Source: Allobaculum mucilyticum
Lineage (GTDB): Bacteria > Bacillota_I > Bacilli_A > Erysipelotrichales > Erysipelotrichaceae
Reading direction: 5' to 3'
Assembly (NCBI RefSeq): GCF_022701195.1
Contig: NZ_CP078089.1
Location: 1,178,001-1,242,000, forward strand
DNA length: 64,000 nucleotides
The notes under the pieces: generated by a model
The model's database searches: none
What the model saw: the letters and a program-made list of their open reading frames with translations, nothing else
What the model was told of the DNA's origin: nothing
Position numbers and translations under genes: made by a program
In this document: piece by piece, positions 50,471 through 59,891 of the stretch
Layout: every line of letters starts with the position of its first letter
How positions within the stretch are numbered: position 1 is the stretch's first letter

Positions 50471-52185
50471 CAAACGGCGATAACGGCGGCGATGCTACCT
50501 TCGTACAGTCCTCTGTTGCTTACACCGATGAGTATTATTTCGGTACTTCCGATTACATCTCCGACCTTGAGTGGACAAGTGCTTTCTCCGGCGATTCAGG
50601 CAGCAACCCTGTCCGCCGCGACCTCTCCTGCGGAAACAACACCATCAACCTCAGACAGGATGGCAAAAACGTCTCCTACACCAAAGGCGTAGGTACCCAT
50701 ATCGATTCGACCATCACCCTGGATCTGACAGGAAAGAACTACTCCCGCTTCATTTCCGATGTCGGTGCTGATGCAGAAATCGAACCTTCAGAACCCGACA
50801 TCTGCCCGGACGTAGAATTCATCGTCTATGGTGACGGCAAAGAACTTGGCCGCGCCTCCAATGCAACCTACGTCTCCGGAATCAAAACGATTGATGTCGA
50901 TGTAACGAACGCCAAAGAACTGAAGCTCGTTGCTAAAACCAACCTGAACCAGAACTACTTTGGTCACGTAGACTGGGCAGATGCCAGACTCGTTCATGCT
51001 TCCCCGGATGTTCTCAGCATCACCGTTGATACACAGAATCGCGGAACCGTAACCGGTCTGCCTTCTCCGATCTACGCCAATACATCCATCGCCCTCAAAG
51101 CTGTTCCAGTCAAACACTATGTCTTTGCCGGATGGAAGAAAGCTGGCGAAACCGAATATCTGTCTACCGATGCGGAATACACCTTCACAGCAGCCGAAGA
51201 TCTCGCTCTTGAAGCTGTATTTGAAGGCGAACCGCTCACTGTAACAGTAAAAGACCCAGAAAACGGCACCATCACCGGTCTGCCCAAAGCAGTCCGCTAC
51301 GGTGATTCCATCACCCTTACAGCAGCACCAGCTGAGCATTACCACTTCGCTGGATGGAAAAAAGCTGGCAGCACCGGCTATGTTTCCACTGAAGCGGAAT
51401 ACACCTTTACTGCAGAAGAAAGCTGTGAACTGGAAGCTGTATTCGAAGCCGATACATTCACCATCACAGTGAAAGATCCGCAGAACGGAACTGTTACAGG
51501 TCTGCCTGAAACTATCCATTACGGTGATTCCATCACTCTGACAGCAACGCCAGCTGCGCATTACCACTTCGCTGGATGGAAGAAAGCAGGCACCACTGAC
51601 TACATTTCGACCGATACGAAGTTACACCTTCACCGCAGAAGAAAATCTGACTATTGAAGCTGTATTCGAAGCTGACACTCTCAAGATCACCGTGAAAGCT
51701 CCGCAGAACGGAACTGTTACAGGTCTGCCCGAAACCGTCCGCTATGGCGATTCCATTACGCTGACTGCTGCCGCAGATCAGGGTTATCACTTTGTCGGAT
51801 GGAAGAAAGCAAACGGCACCGACTACATTTCGACCAAAGCGGAATACACCTTCACAGCAGAAGAAAACCTGACTCTTGAAGCTGTATTCGAAGCTGATGA
51901 AGTATATATCCCAGTCTGGACCCTCCTCGATCAGGTCATCGAAAAATCGAATGAAGTCCTGACTCTTAAGTCCGGCTACAAGGAAACCGGCTGGTCTGCT
52001 TTTGAAGGCGAACTCGGCAAAGCCAAAGAGCTGCGTAAAAACGGCCAGGCTGAGCAGAACGCCATCAACGACCAGGCCCTTTCGCTTAACCAGGCTCTTC
52101 TTAATCTGAGAAGAATTCCTGAAGCATCCATTATTCAGTAAGAGCTGTGTTTCTATAGATCAGAAACTTCCTTGCTATACAACTT

Positions 52186-52220
52186 GCGGCAGATCCCATT
52201 GAGGATCTGCCGCGTTTTTC
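52186..52220 (+). terminator. Rho-independent terminator after the glycosidase pseudogene
   Basis: GCGGCAGATCC and GGATCTGCCGC pair perfectly around CATTGA, followed by GTTTTTCTT. It is placed to end plus-strand transcription before the convergent pst operon. Bases 52221-52383 show no gene. Confidence 0.9.
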
Positions 52221-52383
52221 TTGTTCGATTTTCAGCAGCTGTTTTCCGGGCTGGACTTGCGGCATCTGCACCAGGCAGCTCCACTCTGCTCTGTTACTCC
52301 GCCCTGTGGTGAGAAAAAGGAGGAAAGGATCAGAAAGGGAAAGCACGGAAAGAAGCAAAAGAATAGGATGTTTTTTCAATCGC

Positions 52384-53148
52384 TTATCCAAAGCGGCCAG
52401 TTACATAGTCTTTTGTCTTCTCACATGCCGGATGGGTAAAGAGCATTTTTGAATCATTAAATTCAATCAGTTCTCCCTGATAGAAGAAGGCGGTCTGGTC
52501 GGCGATTCGTATGGCCTGCTGAAGATTATGCGTCACAATGATGATGGTGTAGTTTTCTTTGAGCTTCAGACAGAGTTCTTCAATCCGTTCGGCGGAGATC
52601 GGATCCAGAGCGCTGGTCGGTTCATCCATCAGAAGAATTTCTGGCTCAGCAGCAAGTGCTCTTGCCATGCAGAGCCTTTGCTGCTGACCGCCCGAAAGCG
52701 ACAGAGCCGATTTCTTCAGATCGCCTTTGACTTCTTCATACAGAGATGCCTGTTTCAAAGCAGAGATAACGGATTCTTCAAGAGTGGCTTTATTCCGGAT
52801 TCCGGCAGTCCGTGGACCATAAGCCACATTGTCAAAGATGCTCATATCAAATGGATTGGGTTTCTGAAAAACCATGCCGACTCTCTTACGCAGAAGATTG
52901 ACGTTTCGAGTTTCGGTAATTTCTTCACCATCAAGAAGAATTTCTCCGCGGACATGACAGCCGCTGATCAGATCATTCATCCGGTTCAGGCATCGAAGGA
53001 ATGTAGACTTGCCGCATCCGCTCGGACCGATCAGCGCGGTGATGGAATGCTCAGGAATACTCATCGTTATTCCATGAAGTGCCTGCCTGTCCCCGTAGAA
53101 AACATCGACATTTTTCACCTGCAGGATGCAGGAAGCTGACTGGTTCAT
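52384..53148 (-). CDS. pstB: Phosphate ABC transporter ATP-binding protein
   Basis: A 254-residue ABC ATPase: Walker A IGPSGCGKST, Q-loop region GMVFQKPNPFDMSIFDNVAYG (PstB-typical), signature LSGGQQQRLCMARAL, Walker B ILLMDEPTSALD and switch His in IIIVTHNL. It powers PstCA-mediated phosphate import. It starts one base after the pstA stop and is last in the operon; no phoU follows on this strand before the plus-strand terminator at 52186. Confidence 0.97.
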   Translation of the reverse strand: MNQSASCILQVKNVDVFYGDRQALHGITMSIPEHSITALIGPSGCGKSTFLRCLNRMNDLISGCHVRGEILLDGEEITETRNVNLLRKRVGMVFQKPNPFDMSIFDNVAYGPRTAGIRNKATLEESVISALKQASLYEEVKGDLKKSALSLSGGQQQRLCMARALAAEPEILLMDEPTSALDPISAERIEELCLKLKENYTIIIVTHNLQQAIRIADQTAFFYQGELIEFNDSKMLFTHPACEKTKDYVTGRFG

Positions 53149-53149
53149 A

Positions 53150-54106
53150 TCAGTTTTTTCCTTTCATCATCCGGGATCGGATCAGAAACTGCCCCAGATT
53201 CATTGCTACACACAGAAGAAGCAGAACAACCGAAACTGCAGCTGCCTGGCTCATAAAAAGTCCCTCATTCAGCAGTTTGTACATATGGACAGAGAGTGTA
53301 GCTCCCGGACTCATCAGATTAAATGCCGGTTCTGCAAGGGTTCCGGCCGTGTAAATCAGTGCAGCGGATTCACCAATAATCCGGCCTGAAGCCAGCAGGA
53401 TTCCGGAGAAAATCCCGTTTGCAGCCTGCGGAAGCAGAACTCTGAAAACCGTCCGCAGCCGTCCGGCCCCAAGAGCATAGCTTGCTTCACGCATGGTATC
53501 CGGAACAGCTCTGAGAGCTTCCTGGGATGTGCGGAGAATCAGGGGAAGAATAAGAACAGACAGCGTCAGAATGCCGGAGAGCAGCGACAATCCAAGATTC
53601 ATCTGATACACGAACAGCAGCATTCCAAACAGTCCAAAGACAATTGAAGGAATCCCGGAAAGAGTTTCCGCTGTCAGACTTACAAGAGCTACAAAGCGGG
53701 ATTGTCTGGGCGCATATTCCTCAAGATAGACAGCAGCCCCCACACCAGCCGGCAGCGAAACTGCCAGTGTCAGAACGACTGTAATAAGTGTGTTGATGAT
53801 CGCAGGCATCATAGAGACATTGTCTGTTGTATAAGTCCAGGAAAACAGACTTGTCTGAAGAGCTGGAAGACCGGTCACCAGAATATAAATCACCATGGAT
53901 GCCATGATCAGGAAACCGAATCCGGCTCCGCTCCAGGTCAGAACGCGAAGAAATTTTCCCTGGCGATCTTTTTCGATTGTTCTGGATGAATGACTCTCTT
54001 TACTTTCTCTGGCTGTATTCCATCCGCCAGGCAGTCTGCATCTCAGGCTTTCCGGATCGGCTTTAAATATCCGTCTGACCGGTACAGAGGGTCGAAGATT
54101 TTCCAT
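53150..54106 (-). CDS. pstA: Phosphate ABC transporter permease PstA
   Basis: A 318-residue permease. The ATG at 54106 (MENLRPS) overlaps the pstC stop as TGATG and has AAGGAG 8 bases upstream; an earlier GTG lacks that spacing. A hydrophilic N-terminal tail of about 50 residues, longer than in most PstA proteins, precedes six membrane segments. The EAA loop for PstB contact is EALRAVPDTMREASYALGAG. It forms the channel with PstC. Confidence 0.95.
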   Translation of the reverse strand: MENLRPSVPVRRIFKADPESLRCRLPGGWNTARESKESHSSRTIEKDRQGKFLRVLTWSGAGFGFLIMASMVIYILVTGLPALQTSLFSWTYTTDNVSMMPAIINTLITVVLTLAVSLPAGVGAAVYLEEYAPRQSRFVALVSLTAETLSGIPSIVFGLFGMLLFVYQMNLGLSLLSGILTLSVLILPLILRTSQEALRAVPDTMREASYALGAGRLRTVFRVLLPQAANGIFSGILLASGRIIGESAALIYTAGTLAEPAFNLMSPGATLSVHMYKLLNEGLFMSQAAAVSVVLLLLCVAMNLGQFLIRSRMMKGKN

Positions 54107-54963
54107 CAGCACATCTCCTTTCTTTTTCGACTTGAAAAGTACAGATTCATGACCAGAATGATGACGAAAAGTACAGCGCCCAAAGCAATCAGAGCCTGCC
54201 GGTGCAGTCCGGTCGCATAGGACATTTCAAGAACGATCCCCGTTGTGAGTGTACGAACCGGACTGAGAAGACTGGATGGAAAAATTGCGGCATTGCCAGC
54301 CACCATAATCACAGCCATCGTCTCTCCAATCGCCCGGCCGATTCCCAGGACAACCGCACTGCGGATTCCGGAAACCGCTGCAGGCAGACACACATAAAAC
54401 ACAGTCCGGTCATGACTGGCCCCCAGCGCACGGCTTGCGTCGTAAATCGCCGGATCTGTTTTTCGAAGAGCACTTTCACTGAGCGAGACAATAGTTGGAA
54501 GAATCATCATCGCCAGCAGAATCGAAGAGCACAGAATGCCTTTTCCGGAGACAGTCCCAAAACACTTCTGGATCAGAGGTACGAGAACGGTCAGTCCGAA
54601 AAAGCCATAGACAATACTTGGAATACCTGCCAGCAGACTGATCGCAAAGCTGAACGGTTTATACAGTTTTGCCGGACAGTAATACACCAGAAACACTGCA
54701 CACAGGACGCCGATCGGAACGCCAAGAACAACAGCTCCAAGTGCCAGACACAGTGAACCGGCTATCATCGCCAGAATGCCAAAGCGATTCTGTTCCGGTG
54801 CCCAGTCTGCAGAGAAGAAGAATTCAGCAGGTCCGATTTTCAGGATTGCGGGAATGGCATTGGGAAACAGGAACCAGCAGATCAGCGCAACACACAGAAC
54901 TGACATGGCTGCGCATCCGGCAAAGACAAATTTCATTGCTGATTCCCTGCGGGTTTGAATCAT
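54106..54963 (-). CDS. pstC: Phosphate ABC transporter permease PstC
   Basis: A 285-residue permease with six membrane helices. The EAA-type loop is ESALRKTDPAIYDASRALGAS, followed by GRAIGETMAVIMVAGN, a typical PstC segment. The start MIQTRRESAMKF at 54963 has GGAAGGG upstream and lies 20 bases after pstS. An alternative start is the internal Met at MKFVFAG. Confidence 0.95.
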   Translation of the reverse strand: MIQTRRESAMKFVFAGCAAMSVLCVALICWFLFPNAIPAILKIGPAEFFFSADWAPEQNRFGILAMIAGSLCLALGAVVLGVPIGVLCAVFLVYYCPAKLYKPFSFAISLLAGIPSIVYGFFGLTVLVPLIQKCFGTVSGKGILCSSILLAMMILPTIVSLSESALRKTDPAIYDASRALGASHDRTVFYVCLPAAVSGIRSAVVLGIGRAIGETMAVIMVAGNAAIFPSSLLSPVRTLTTGIVLEMSYATGLHRQALIALGAVLFVIILVMNLYFSSRKRKEMC

Positions 54964-54983
54964 ACGTCTTACCCTTCCCTGGG

Positions 54984-55877
54984 TCAGTTTTCGTCAATGA
55001 GCAGCTCGCTCCAGTCACTGATCTCTCCTGTATAGACAGCTTTCACCTGTTCTTTGCTCAGTTCATTGATGCTGTTCGATGGATTGACAATGATTGCGAT
55101 GCCGTCCCGGGCAATGACCGTACTCTCCAGACCCTGACTTTCTTCTTCCGGCTTCAGATCTCTGGAAAGCATGCCGATGTCATAGATCCCTTCGACTGTG
55201 CCGCTTGCTCCAGTCGTCGAATCTGTCTGCAGAACCGAAACCTGGATGTCCGGATTCTCTTTCTGATAAGCTTCGGCAAGTTTTTCCATAACCGGTGTCA
55301 CTGAGGAAGATCCCCCAACCGTCAGCTTGCCTGACAGACCTGATGCTTCATAAACCGCATCTGCATCGATTGGTACATAGCCTTCATCACTGATGATGGA
55401 CTGTCCGCTCTGAGACAGGATGTATGATTTGAAATCCTGAGCGAGTTTATTATCCGACCCTTCTTTCTCCGCAATCAGAAACGGACGGCTCACCGTGTAG
55501 CTTCCATCCATTACGGATTCAACCGTTGGATAAACATTGTCGATCGAAACGGCTTTGACCGAATCATTGAGTGAACCGGCTGAGATATAGCCAATGGCAT
55601 TGGGGTTCTGTGATACGGTCGTCAGCATCACAGCTGTTGAGTTTGTAATTTCTGCATCCGCTTTTGTCAGATCCTTATCATCCTCAGCAAGCTTGAAGAG
55701 TTCCGTAAAGGCTCCCCTTGTTCCGCTTCCTTCTTCGCGTGCAAGCACTGCGATCTGTCCTGATGTGCTCTGTGCAGATTCAGCAGAGGCCGCATCAGAT
55801 TTTACTGAACACCCTGCCAGACTCAGTGCTGTGACTGAGGCTGCCAGAACAGCTTTGAATTTTCTGTAGGTTTTCAC
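54984..55877 (-). CDS. pstS: Phosphate-binding lipoprotein PstS with permuted lobe order
   Basis: A 297-residue lipoprotein. GTG at 55877 has GGGAGG 8-9 bases upstream and gives the lipoprotein signal KFKAVLAASVTALSLAGC. The phosphate-site motif REEGSGTRGAFTELF, usually in the second half of PstS, comes first (about residue 45), followed by YISAGSLNDSVKAV and the YTVSRPFLIAEK end region. Only then follow GGSSSVTPVMEKLAEAY, DSTTGASG and VKAVYTGEISDW, which normally begin the protein. Both halves are complete, so the fold can still form. I recall clostridial proteins with this order, so it may be a lineage variant. It captures phosphate for PstCAB. Confidence 0.9.
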   Translation of the reverse strand: MKTYRKFKAVLAASVTALSLAGCSVKSDAASAESAQSTSGQIAVLAREEGSGTRGAFTELFKLAEDDKDLTKADAEITNSTAVMLTTVSQNPNAIGYISAGSLNDSVKAVSIDNVYPTVESVMDGSYTVSRPFLIAEKEGSDNKLAQDFKSYILSQSGQSIISDEGYVPIDADAVYEASGLSGKLTVGGSSSVTPVMEKLAEAYQKENPDIQVSVLQTDSTTGASGTVEGIYDIGMLSRDLKPEEESQGLESTVIARDGIAIIVNPSNSINELSKEQVKAVYTGEISDWSELLIDEN

Positions 55878-56447
55878 TGGAAATTCCTCCCTTTTCTTAA
55901 AGACGGCTTCAGTATAAGAAAGCGTTGTAAAGTCAGAACAAGAGGAAGGTAACGACAGAATAAAATTCCGGAAAAAGAAAAAGCAGAGAATCATTCCCTG
56001 AATGGCTCTCCGCTTCTGTCGCACTATGGTCTTTATTAATAGCTGTTTCTGGCCTAAATCTTCGGAAGCAGTTTCAATTTGCGTGCACCTGATCTGGATC
56101 ATTTTTCTAAGACTGATGGAAGATCCCCTCCCGCAGCGACGGGTAAGCGCTTTCTTCCAGAATATAACCTATCCCCGCCATAAATCTCTTTCTCCAGACA
56201 GAGCCGTTTCTTCATCTGTGTAAAGTTCCCGCAAACTGCGTAAAGAAATTTTCCATCTCCTTGCGGCGCTTCCTGTGTATTTTGGGCTCCGCTGCCTTCC
56301 ACCGCTTATCTTTCCTGATCAAAAACTGAAACAGCTGACTCTGCCAGACTCGAAACTGTTTCTGCTGTTCTTCATTTACTGCTATTCATTTGCTGTTTTG
56401 TCGAATCTGTTCGTTTATCCTTCAAGCCCATTTTGCGCTTATCCGAT
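55878..56447. other. pstS leader and gene-free region
   Basis: On the minus strand a TATACT -10-like box (complement of 55911-55916) lies about 35 bases before the pstS start, with TTTACA nearby that could be half of a Pho-type operator; no second half-site is clear. Short frames on both strands lack binding sites and recognisable content. I see no gene. Confidence 0.35.
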
Positions 56448-56494
56448 AAAGCCCGAAGTCTCTGAGAAGGTTTTCTCAGGCCCCGGGCTTTTTT
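56448..56494 (+). terminator. Strong terminator-like hairpin
   Basis: AAAGCCCG...TCTGAGAA and TTCTCAG...CGGGCTTTTTT form a long stem with a T-run on the plus strand. No plus-strand gene precedes it, so it may end a lost gene or an untranslated RNA. Confidence 0.75.
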
Positions 56495-56745
56495 GATAGA
56501 AACTCCTTTTGCTATCCAAATCATCAATGTTCTGATCTCTGATTCCGGATTCTAGCGTAAGAGATGCCTAGCGGACTTCAGTCCAAAGATTCCAGAAAAG
56601 CGCACATTCTGGACAGAAAAGCATTCATTTTTTTCGAATTAATATCGTTATTTTTTAACGAATTATTTGAATATTATCTTAATATCAATTTTAAATCTAA
56701 ACAAAATTGCAATCTTGTCCGCATTAGAAGAAATCTAAACTCGTG

Positions 56746-56865
56746 TTGACAGAATATCGATCTAATAGAATAATTACATCAGTTAGATGATCTATACAAA
56801 AACAGAAAACATATAGTTCATTTTTATGTACATAGAAATATATATGTTTTCCGTTTTTTGTATAG
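56746..56865 (+). ncRNA. Promoter followed by a long hairpin (candidate small RNA or transposon relic)
   Basis: A near-consensus promoter (TTGACA at 56746-56751, 17 bases, AATAAT at 56769-56774) is followed 17 bases later by a long inverted repeat. CTATACAAAAA with GAAAACATATA at 56792-56815 pairs with TATATGTTTTC and TTTTTTGTATAG at 56841-56865. The gene-free surroundings (56495-57464) are strongly AT-rich. The structure could be a short terminated RNA or the fused ends of a lost element. Confidence 0.4.
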
Positions 56866-57464
56866 TCTAGTCGAACTTTACATCAGTCAGCGCTTTCTCC
56901 CGACATCTGTCTGCGACTGGCCTTCTTTGTCCTTGATCAGAAACTGCTGATAAAACCTCAGAACAGCGAATCCCCATGCTGCCTGTTCTGAGCATGAGCA
57001 ATATTTAACCCCCATGCCAGGTTTATCTGACAAGGATGAAAAAATATCCCCAGCTACACACAGCAGACACTCAGAGTATCGGTGCTGGATGGAGGCGGTA
57101 AGGGAAAGGTGATCACAGTACTCAGAAACAACATGAATACAACAGATTTCCCCTGCTTTACCGCTTTATCCTGTCTGTTCTTCCGTCAGTGTCTCCAGAC
57201 CGCCAAAGAACCGACAGCCCAGATCGGAGGTGAAAAAATCTATTCTGAGGCCGAATTCAGAATTCGAATCTGAATTTCTCTGAATAGATTGTGTTTCTCA
57301 TCAACAGAATGCTGCTCCAAAAAGCATCAGCCTGATTCAGGCTGAATGGCTTACGAACAGAACGGAATGGCATTTATCACTAAAAAAGTGACAGCTTTCT
57401 GACTGCCATTCTGATCCGTTCCAGGATTCAAAAGGAAATGGAAAAAGAAAGGTAACTGCTTCAT

Positions 57465-59657
57465 ATGAATTTCATGAAAAAATTTGCAGCAGCTGCAACA
57501 GCTGCTGTCATGTTCATTTCGACACCGGCAGCTTCGGTCATGGCAGCATCCTATACCGGATATGATGTTGGTGTTTCATCACTGGGTGGTGCTCAAATTT
57601 CTACAGGCTACCCTTCCAGTTATCGGAATAACAAGAATCTTAATGCTGGCAAAATCACAAAACAAGTCGACGAATCCGGAGTTTACCTTCGCCTTCCCCG
57701 GTGGACTAATGTGTGTCTTGGTTGCGGCGGTGTAGCTTCAGAATATATTCCGGATCTTTACGAAGGCGTATCTTACACGCTCTCAGATGACAGTGTTCTG
57801 AAGGACTGCAAATTCAATCTTAAAAGATCTCCAAACAGTGGAGAATTTGCTGACTATGCTGGCTGGCCTTGCCTGAGCTTTGATTACGTTGGCGCCCATC
57901 CAGGAATTACAGATGTTACGCTCACCTTTTACTATAACTTTCAGGCTGATGATGAAGCAGGCTATCACACCTGCGGACAATTCCTGACTCTTCCCGGCAA
58001 CTACAACTGGTACAAAGACACTGTAAAATTTACTGTTGAGGTTCCTGGTCGGACCGTTACCTACACAGACGGCGTTCCTGGTGAAGTCGTATTCCCTGAC
58101 CAGGTTGTGAAATATCTGGAAGACGGAGAAGCGACACCTGCATTCACTGGCAATCTTGAACGTGAAGGCTACACGTTTACAGGCTGGTCTCCGGAGCGTG
58201 CTGACACTGTATCGGGTGATGCCACCTATGTTGCACAGTGGGAAAAGAATGAAGAAGAAAAATTCACGGTCACTTATGTTGATGGCGTTCCAAACGAAAC
58301 AGTTTTCCCTGATCAGAGCTATGAAGGTCTGAAAAAAGGCGATACAACTCCTGCATTTGTTGGAACTCCAACACGCAAAGATTATACATTTGCAGGCTGG
58401 GAACCTGCGGTTTCCGATACTGTAACAGGTGATGCTACTTACACTGCAATCTGGACAAAAGATGAGCCTGAAGAAACAATTACGATTACCTACACTGACG
58501 GAGTGAATGGCGAAGCATTCGCAGATCAGACTTATACAGGTCTGGAAAAAGGCGATCCAACTCCTGCATTTGAAGGTACTCCAACCCGTAAAGGCTATAA
58601 ATTCCTTGGCTGGAATCCAGAATTTGCTGAGACCGTAGATGGTACAGTTACTTATGTAGCCCGCTGGGAAGAAGATAAACCAGTTGATCCTGTAGATCCA
58701 GAAGATCCTGACAAGAAAGTCTCTACCCCGGGAATGGACAAACAGATCATTGATGCTGATGGCAATGCAGTCGATGCTTCTTCTCTGACACCTGGCGAGA
58801 GCGTTAAGTTCCGTCTGAACTCCAATCTGCCTTCTGATTTCTATGAAAAAGTAACATTCGAATCGGATGCGGATGGAAAAATCACTGTTAACACGGAAGA
58901 TCCATATCTTCTTACTATTCACGATGACTTTGATGGCACGTTCACCCTTAACAAAGAGTCTATCGTTGTAAAAATCGGTGACAAAAAACTGAATGCTGAA
59001 ACAGACTATACCTTCGCAGAAGATAAAGACTGCAACGATGGAAACGGTCGTCTCTGTGATTTCCATGTAGAGCTGAATCTGAATGCACTCTACAACGCAG
59101 GCACGATCACCGATGATGATTTCAAAAAAGCTGCAACAATCACAGTTGAGTATGAAATGCAACTCAGCAAAGATGCTGGCGTAGCTACGCATCGCAACGC
59201 TGCCTGGGTTACCTCAAACGAAAATGACTTCATTACTGACATCGTAGAAGTTGATGTTTACGGTATTAAAGTTGAAAAGGTTTCCAGCGATGAAGAGAAA
59301 AAGCCGCTTGCAGGCGCTGAATTCGATCTTTATGATGCTGAGAAAAAAGAAGTTCTGGCTTCTGGCGTAACGGATGATAAAGGCATTATCAACTTTGATG
59401 GCTTAAAAGCTGGTACCTACTACCTGCTTGAAACGAAAGCTCCGACAGGATACATTCGTTCCACTTCATACATCGAAGTTATCGTCAACGATGATACTGC
59501 TACATCACAGAACTACCTGGTTCAGACAGTTGCAAACGCGAAAGCACCTCATACCGGCGGTGCTGGAACGACCCTCTTTACAGCTGGCGGACTTGCTCTT
59601 GTTGCAAGCAGCCTGATTATTGCTGTTACCAAAAAGAAAAAAGAAACAGAAGAATAA
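57465..59657 (+). CDS. Sortase-anchored pilin/adhesin with InlB-like repeats
   Basis: A 730-residue secreted protein: signal peptide ending near SVMAAS (about residue 28), an N-terminal Cys-containing domain (30-200) and three Listeria/Bacteroides-type InlB repeats of about 70 residues (each with TPAF and a YTFAGWEPAV-like end). These are followed by an Asp/Pro linker (DKPVDPVDPEDPDKK), an isopeptide-forming fimbrial domain (about 425-600), a CnaB/SpaA domain (KPLAGAEFDLYDAEKKEVL ... YYLLETKAPTGY) and the anchor APHTGG, a hydrophobic helix and KKKKETEE. It is cell-wall attached, probably a pilus subunit or adhesin. The sorting signal has Ala instead of the usual Leu of LPxTG. It appears monocistronic, with no sortase beside it. 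The upstream region 56866-57464 shows no gene. Confidence 0.9.
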   Translation: MNFMKKFAAAATAAVMFISTPAASVMAASYTGYDVGVSSLGGAQISTGYPSSYRNNKNLNAGKITKQVDESGVYLRLPRWTNVCLGCGGVASEYIPDLYEGVSYTLSDDSVLKDCKFNLKRSPNSGEFADYAGWPCLSFDYVGAHPGITDVTLTFYYNFQADDEAGYHTCGQFLTLPGNYNWYKDTVKFTVEVPGRTVTYTDGVPGEVVFPDQVVKYLEDGEATPAFTGNLEREGYTFTGWSPERADTVSGDATYVAQWEKNEEEKFTVTYVDGVPNETVFPDQSYEGLKKGDTTPAFVGTPTRKDYTFAGWEPAVSDTVTGDATYTAIWTKDEPEETITITYTDGVNGEAFADQTYTGLEKGDPTPAFEGTPTRKGYKFLGWNPEFAETVDGTVTYVARWEEDKPVDPVDPEDPDKKVSTPGMDKQIIDADGNAVDASSLTPGESVKFRLNSNLPSDFYEKVTFESDADGKITVNTEDPYLLTIHDDFDGTFTLNKESIVVKIGDKKLNAETDYTFAEDKDCNDGNGRLCDFHVELNLNALYNAGTITDDDFKKAATITVEYEMQLSKDAGVATHRNAAWVTSNENDFITDIVEVDVYGIKVEKVSSDEEKKPLAGAEFDLYDAEKKEVLASGVTDDKGIINFDGLKAGTYYLLETKAPTGYIRSTSYIEVIVNDDTATSQNYLVQTVANAKAPHTGGAGTTLFTAGGLALVASSLIIAVTKKKKETEE

Positions 59658-59697
59658 TCACTGTCAGATAATGCATTACAAATCATGAAACAGAAAT

Positions 59698-59727
59698 AAA
59701 GGCAGCTCTCATCAGCTGCCTTTTCCT
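59698..59727 (+). terminator. Terminator of the pilin gene
   Basis: AAAGGCAGCT and AGCTGCCTTTTCC pair around CTCATC about 40 bases after the stop. Confidence 0.85.
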
Positions 59728-59891
59728 GTGGTTTTGGGGTGAATGGTTCCTGTTGGCCAAACGGGGCTTTCCTGAGCAATTTTAGAAAAAACGGCGCTCT
59801 AAATTTTGTTGAGGTTTTGATACCTACGAGCTTTTCAAAAGCTTGAGGTTTCAAAACCTCATTTTTGTTTAAAGGGGAACCTGGACTGTCA

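Larger units (their letters stand above)
44292..52141 (+). pseudogene. Giant secreted GH2-type glycosidase with NPCBM, InlB-like repeats and FIVAR, multiply broken
   Basis: Starts MRKLRQWSLSLLMVLLSISM (signal peptide) behind AAAGGAG. GH2 N-terminal sandwich (MYRKHFYLDESYAGKKLYFEF), immunoglobulin-like and barrel parts follow, with INGKHPGFLSGVNRHQEY, likely acid/base region FETSLNES and nucleophile region FIREYGDFW. Then come Big-like domains, a discoidin-type F5/8 module (about 47380-47800), an NPCBM module (about 50560-50990), four InlB-like repeats (HFAGWKKAGSTGY type, 51010-51900) and a FIVAR-type end. Lesions: frameshifts near 44440, 44720, 45003, 47935 and 51620, an in-frame TAG at 45815-45817, and IS1182 at 48560-50462. 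The restored protein would be about 1,970 residues. Beta-galactosidase-like action on host glycans is inferred. No sorting signal is seen. Upstream 43933-44291 has no gene. Confidence 0.88.

Noticed and set aside
51010-51900. DNA-level tandem repeats in the glycosidase
   Set aside because: They encode four diverged InlB-like protein repeats and need no separate explanation.
56099-56302. 67-codon minus-strand frame upstream of pstS
   Set aside because: No binding site, no recognisable content and no conservation evidence available.
57082-57273. 63-codon frame upstream of the pilin gene
   Set aside because: Poor codon pattern and no family resemblance; the region reads as leader DNA.
57783-59192. 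469-codon minus-strand frame opposite the pilin gene
   Set aside because: Antisense to a well-supported surface protein with signal peptide and repeats; the translation is Ile/Phe/Cys-rich without domains.
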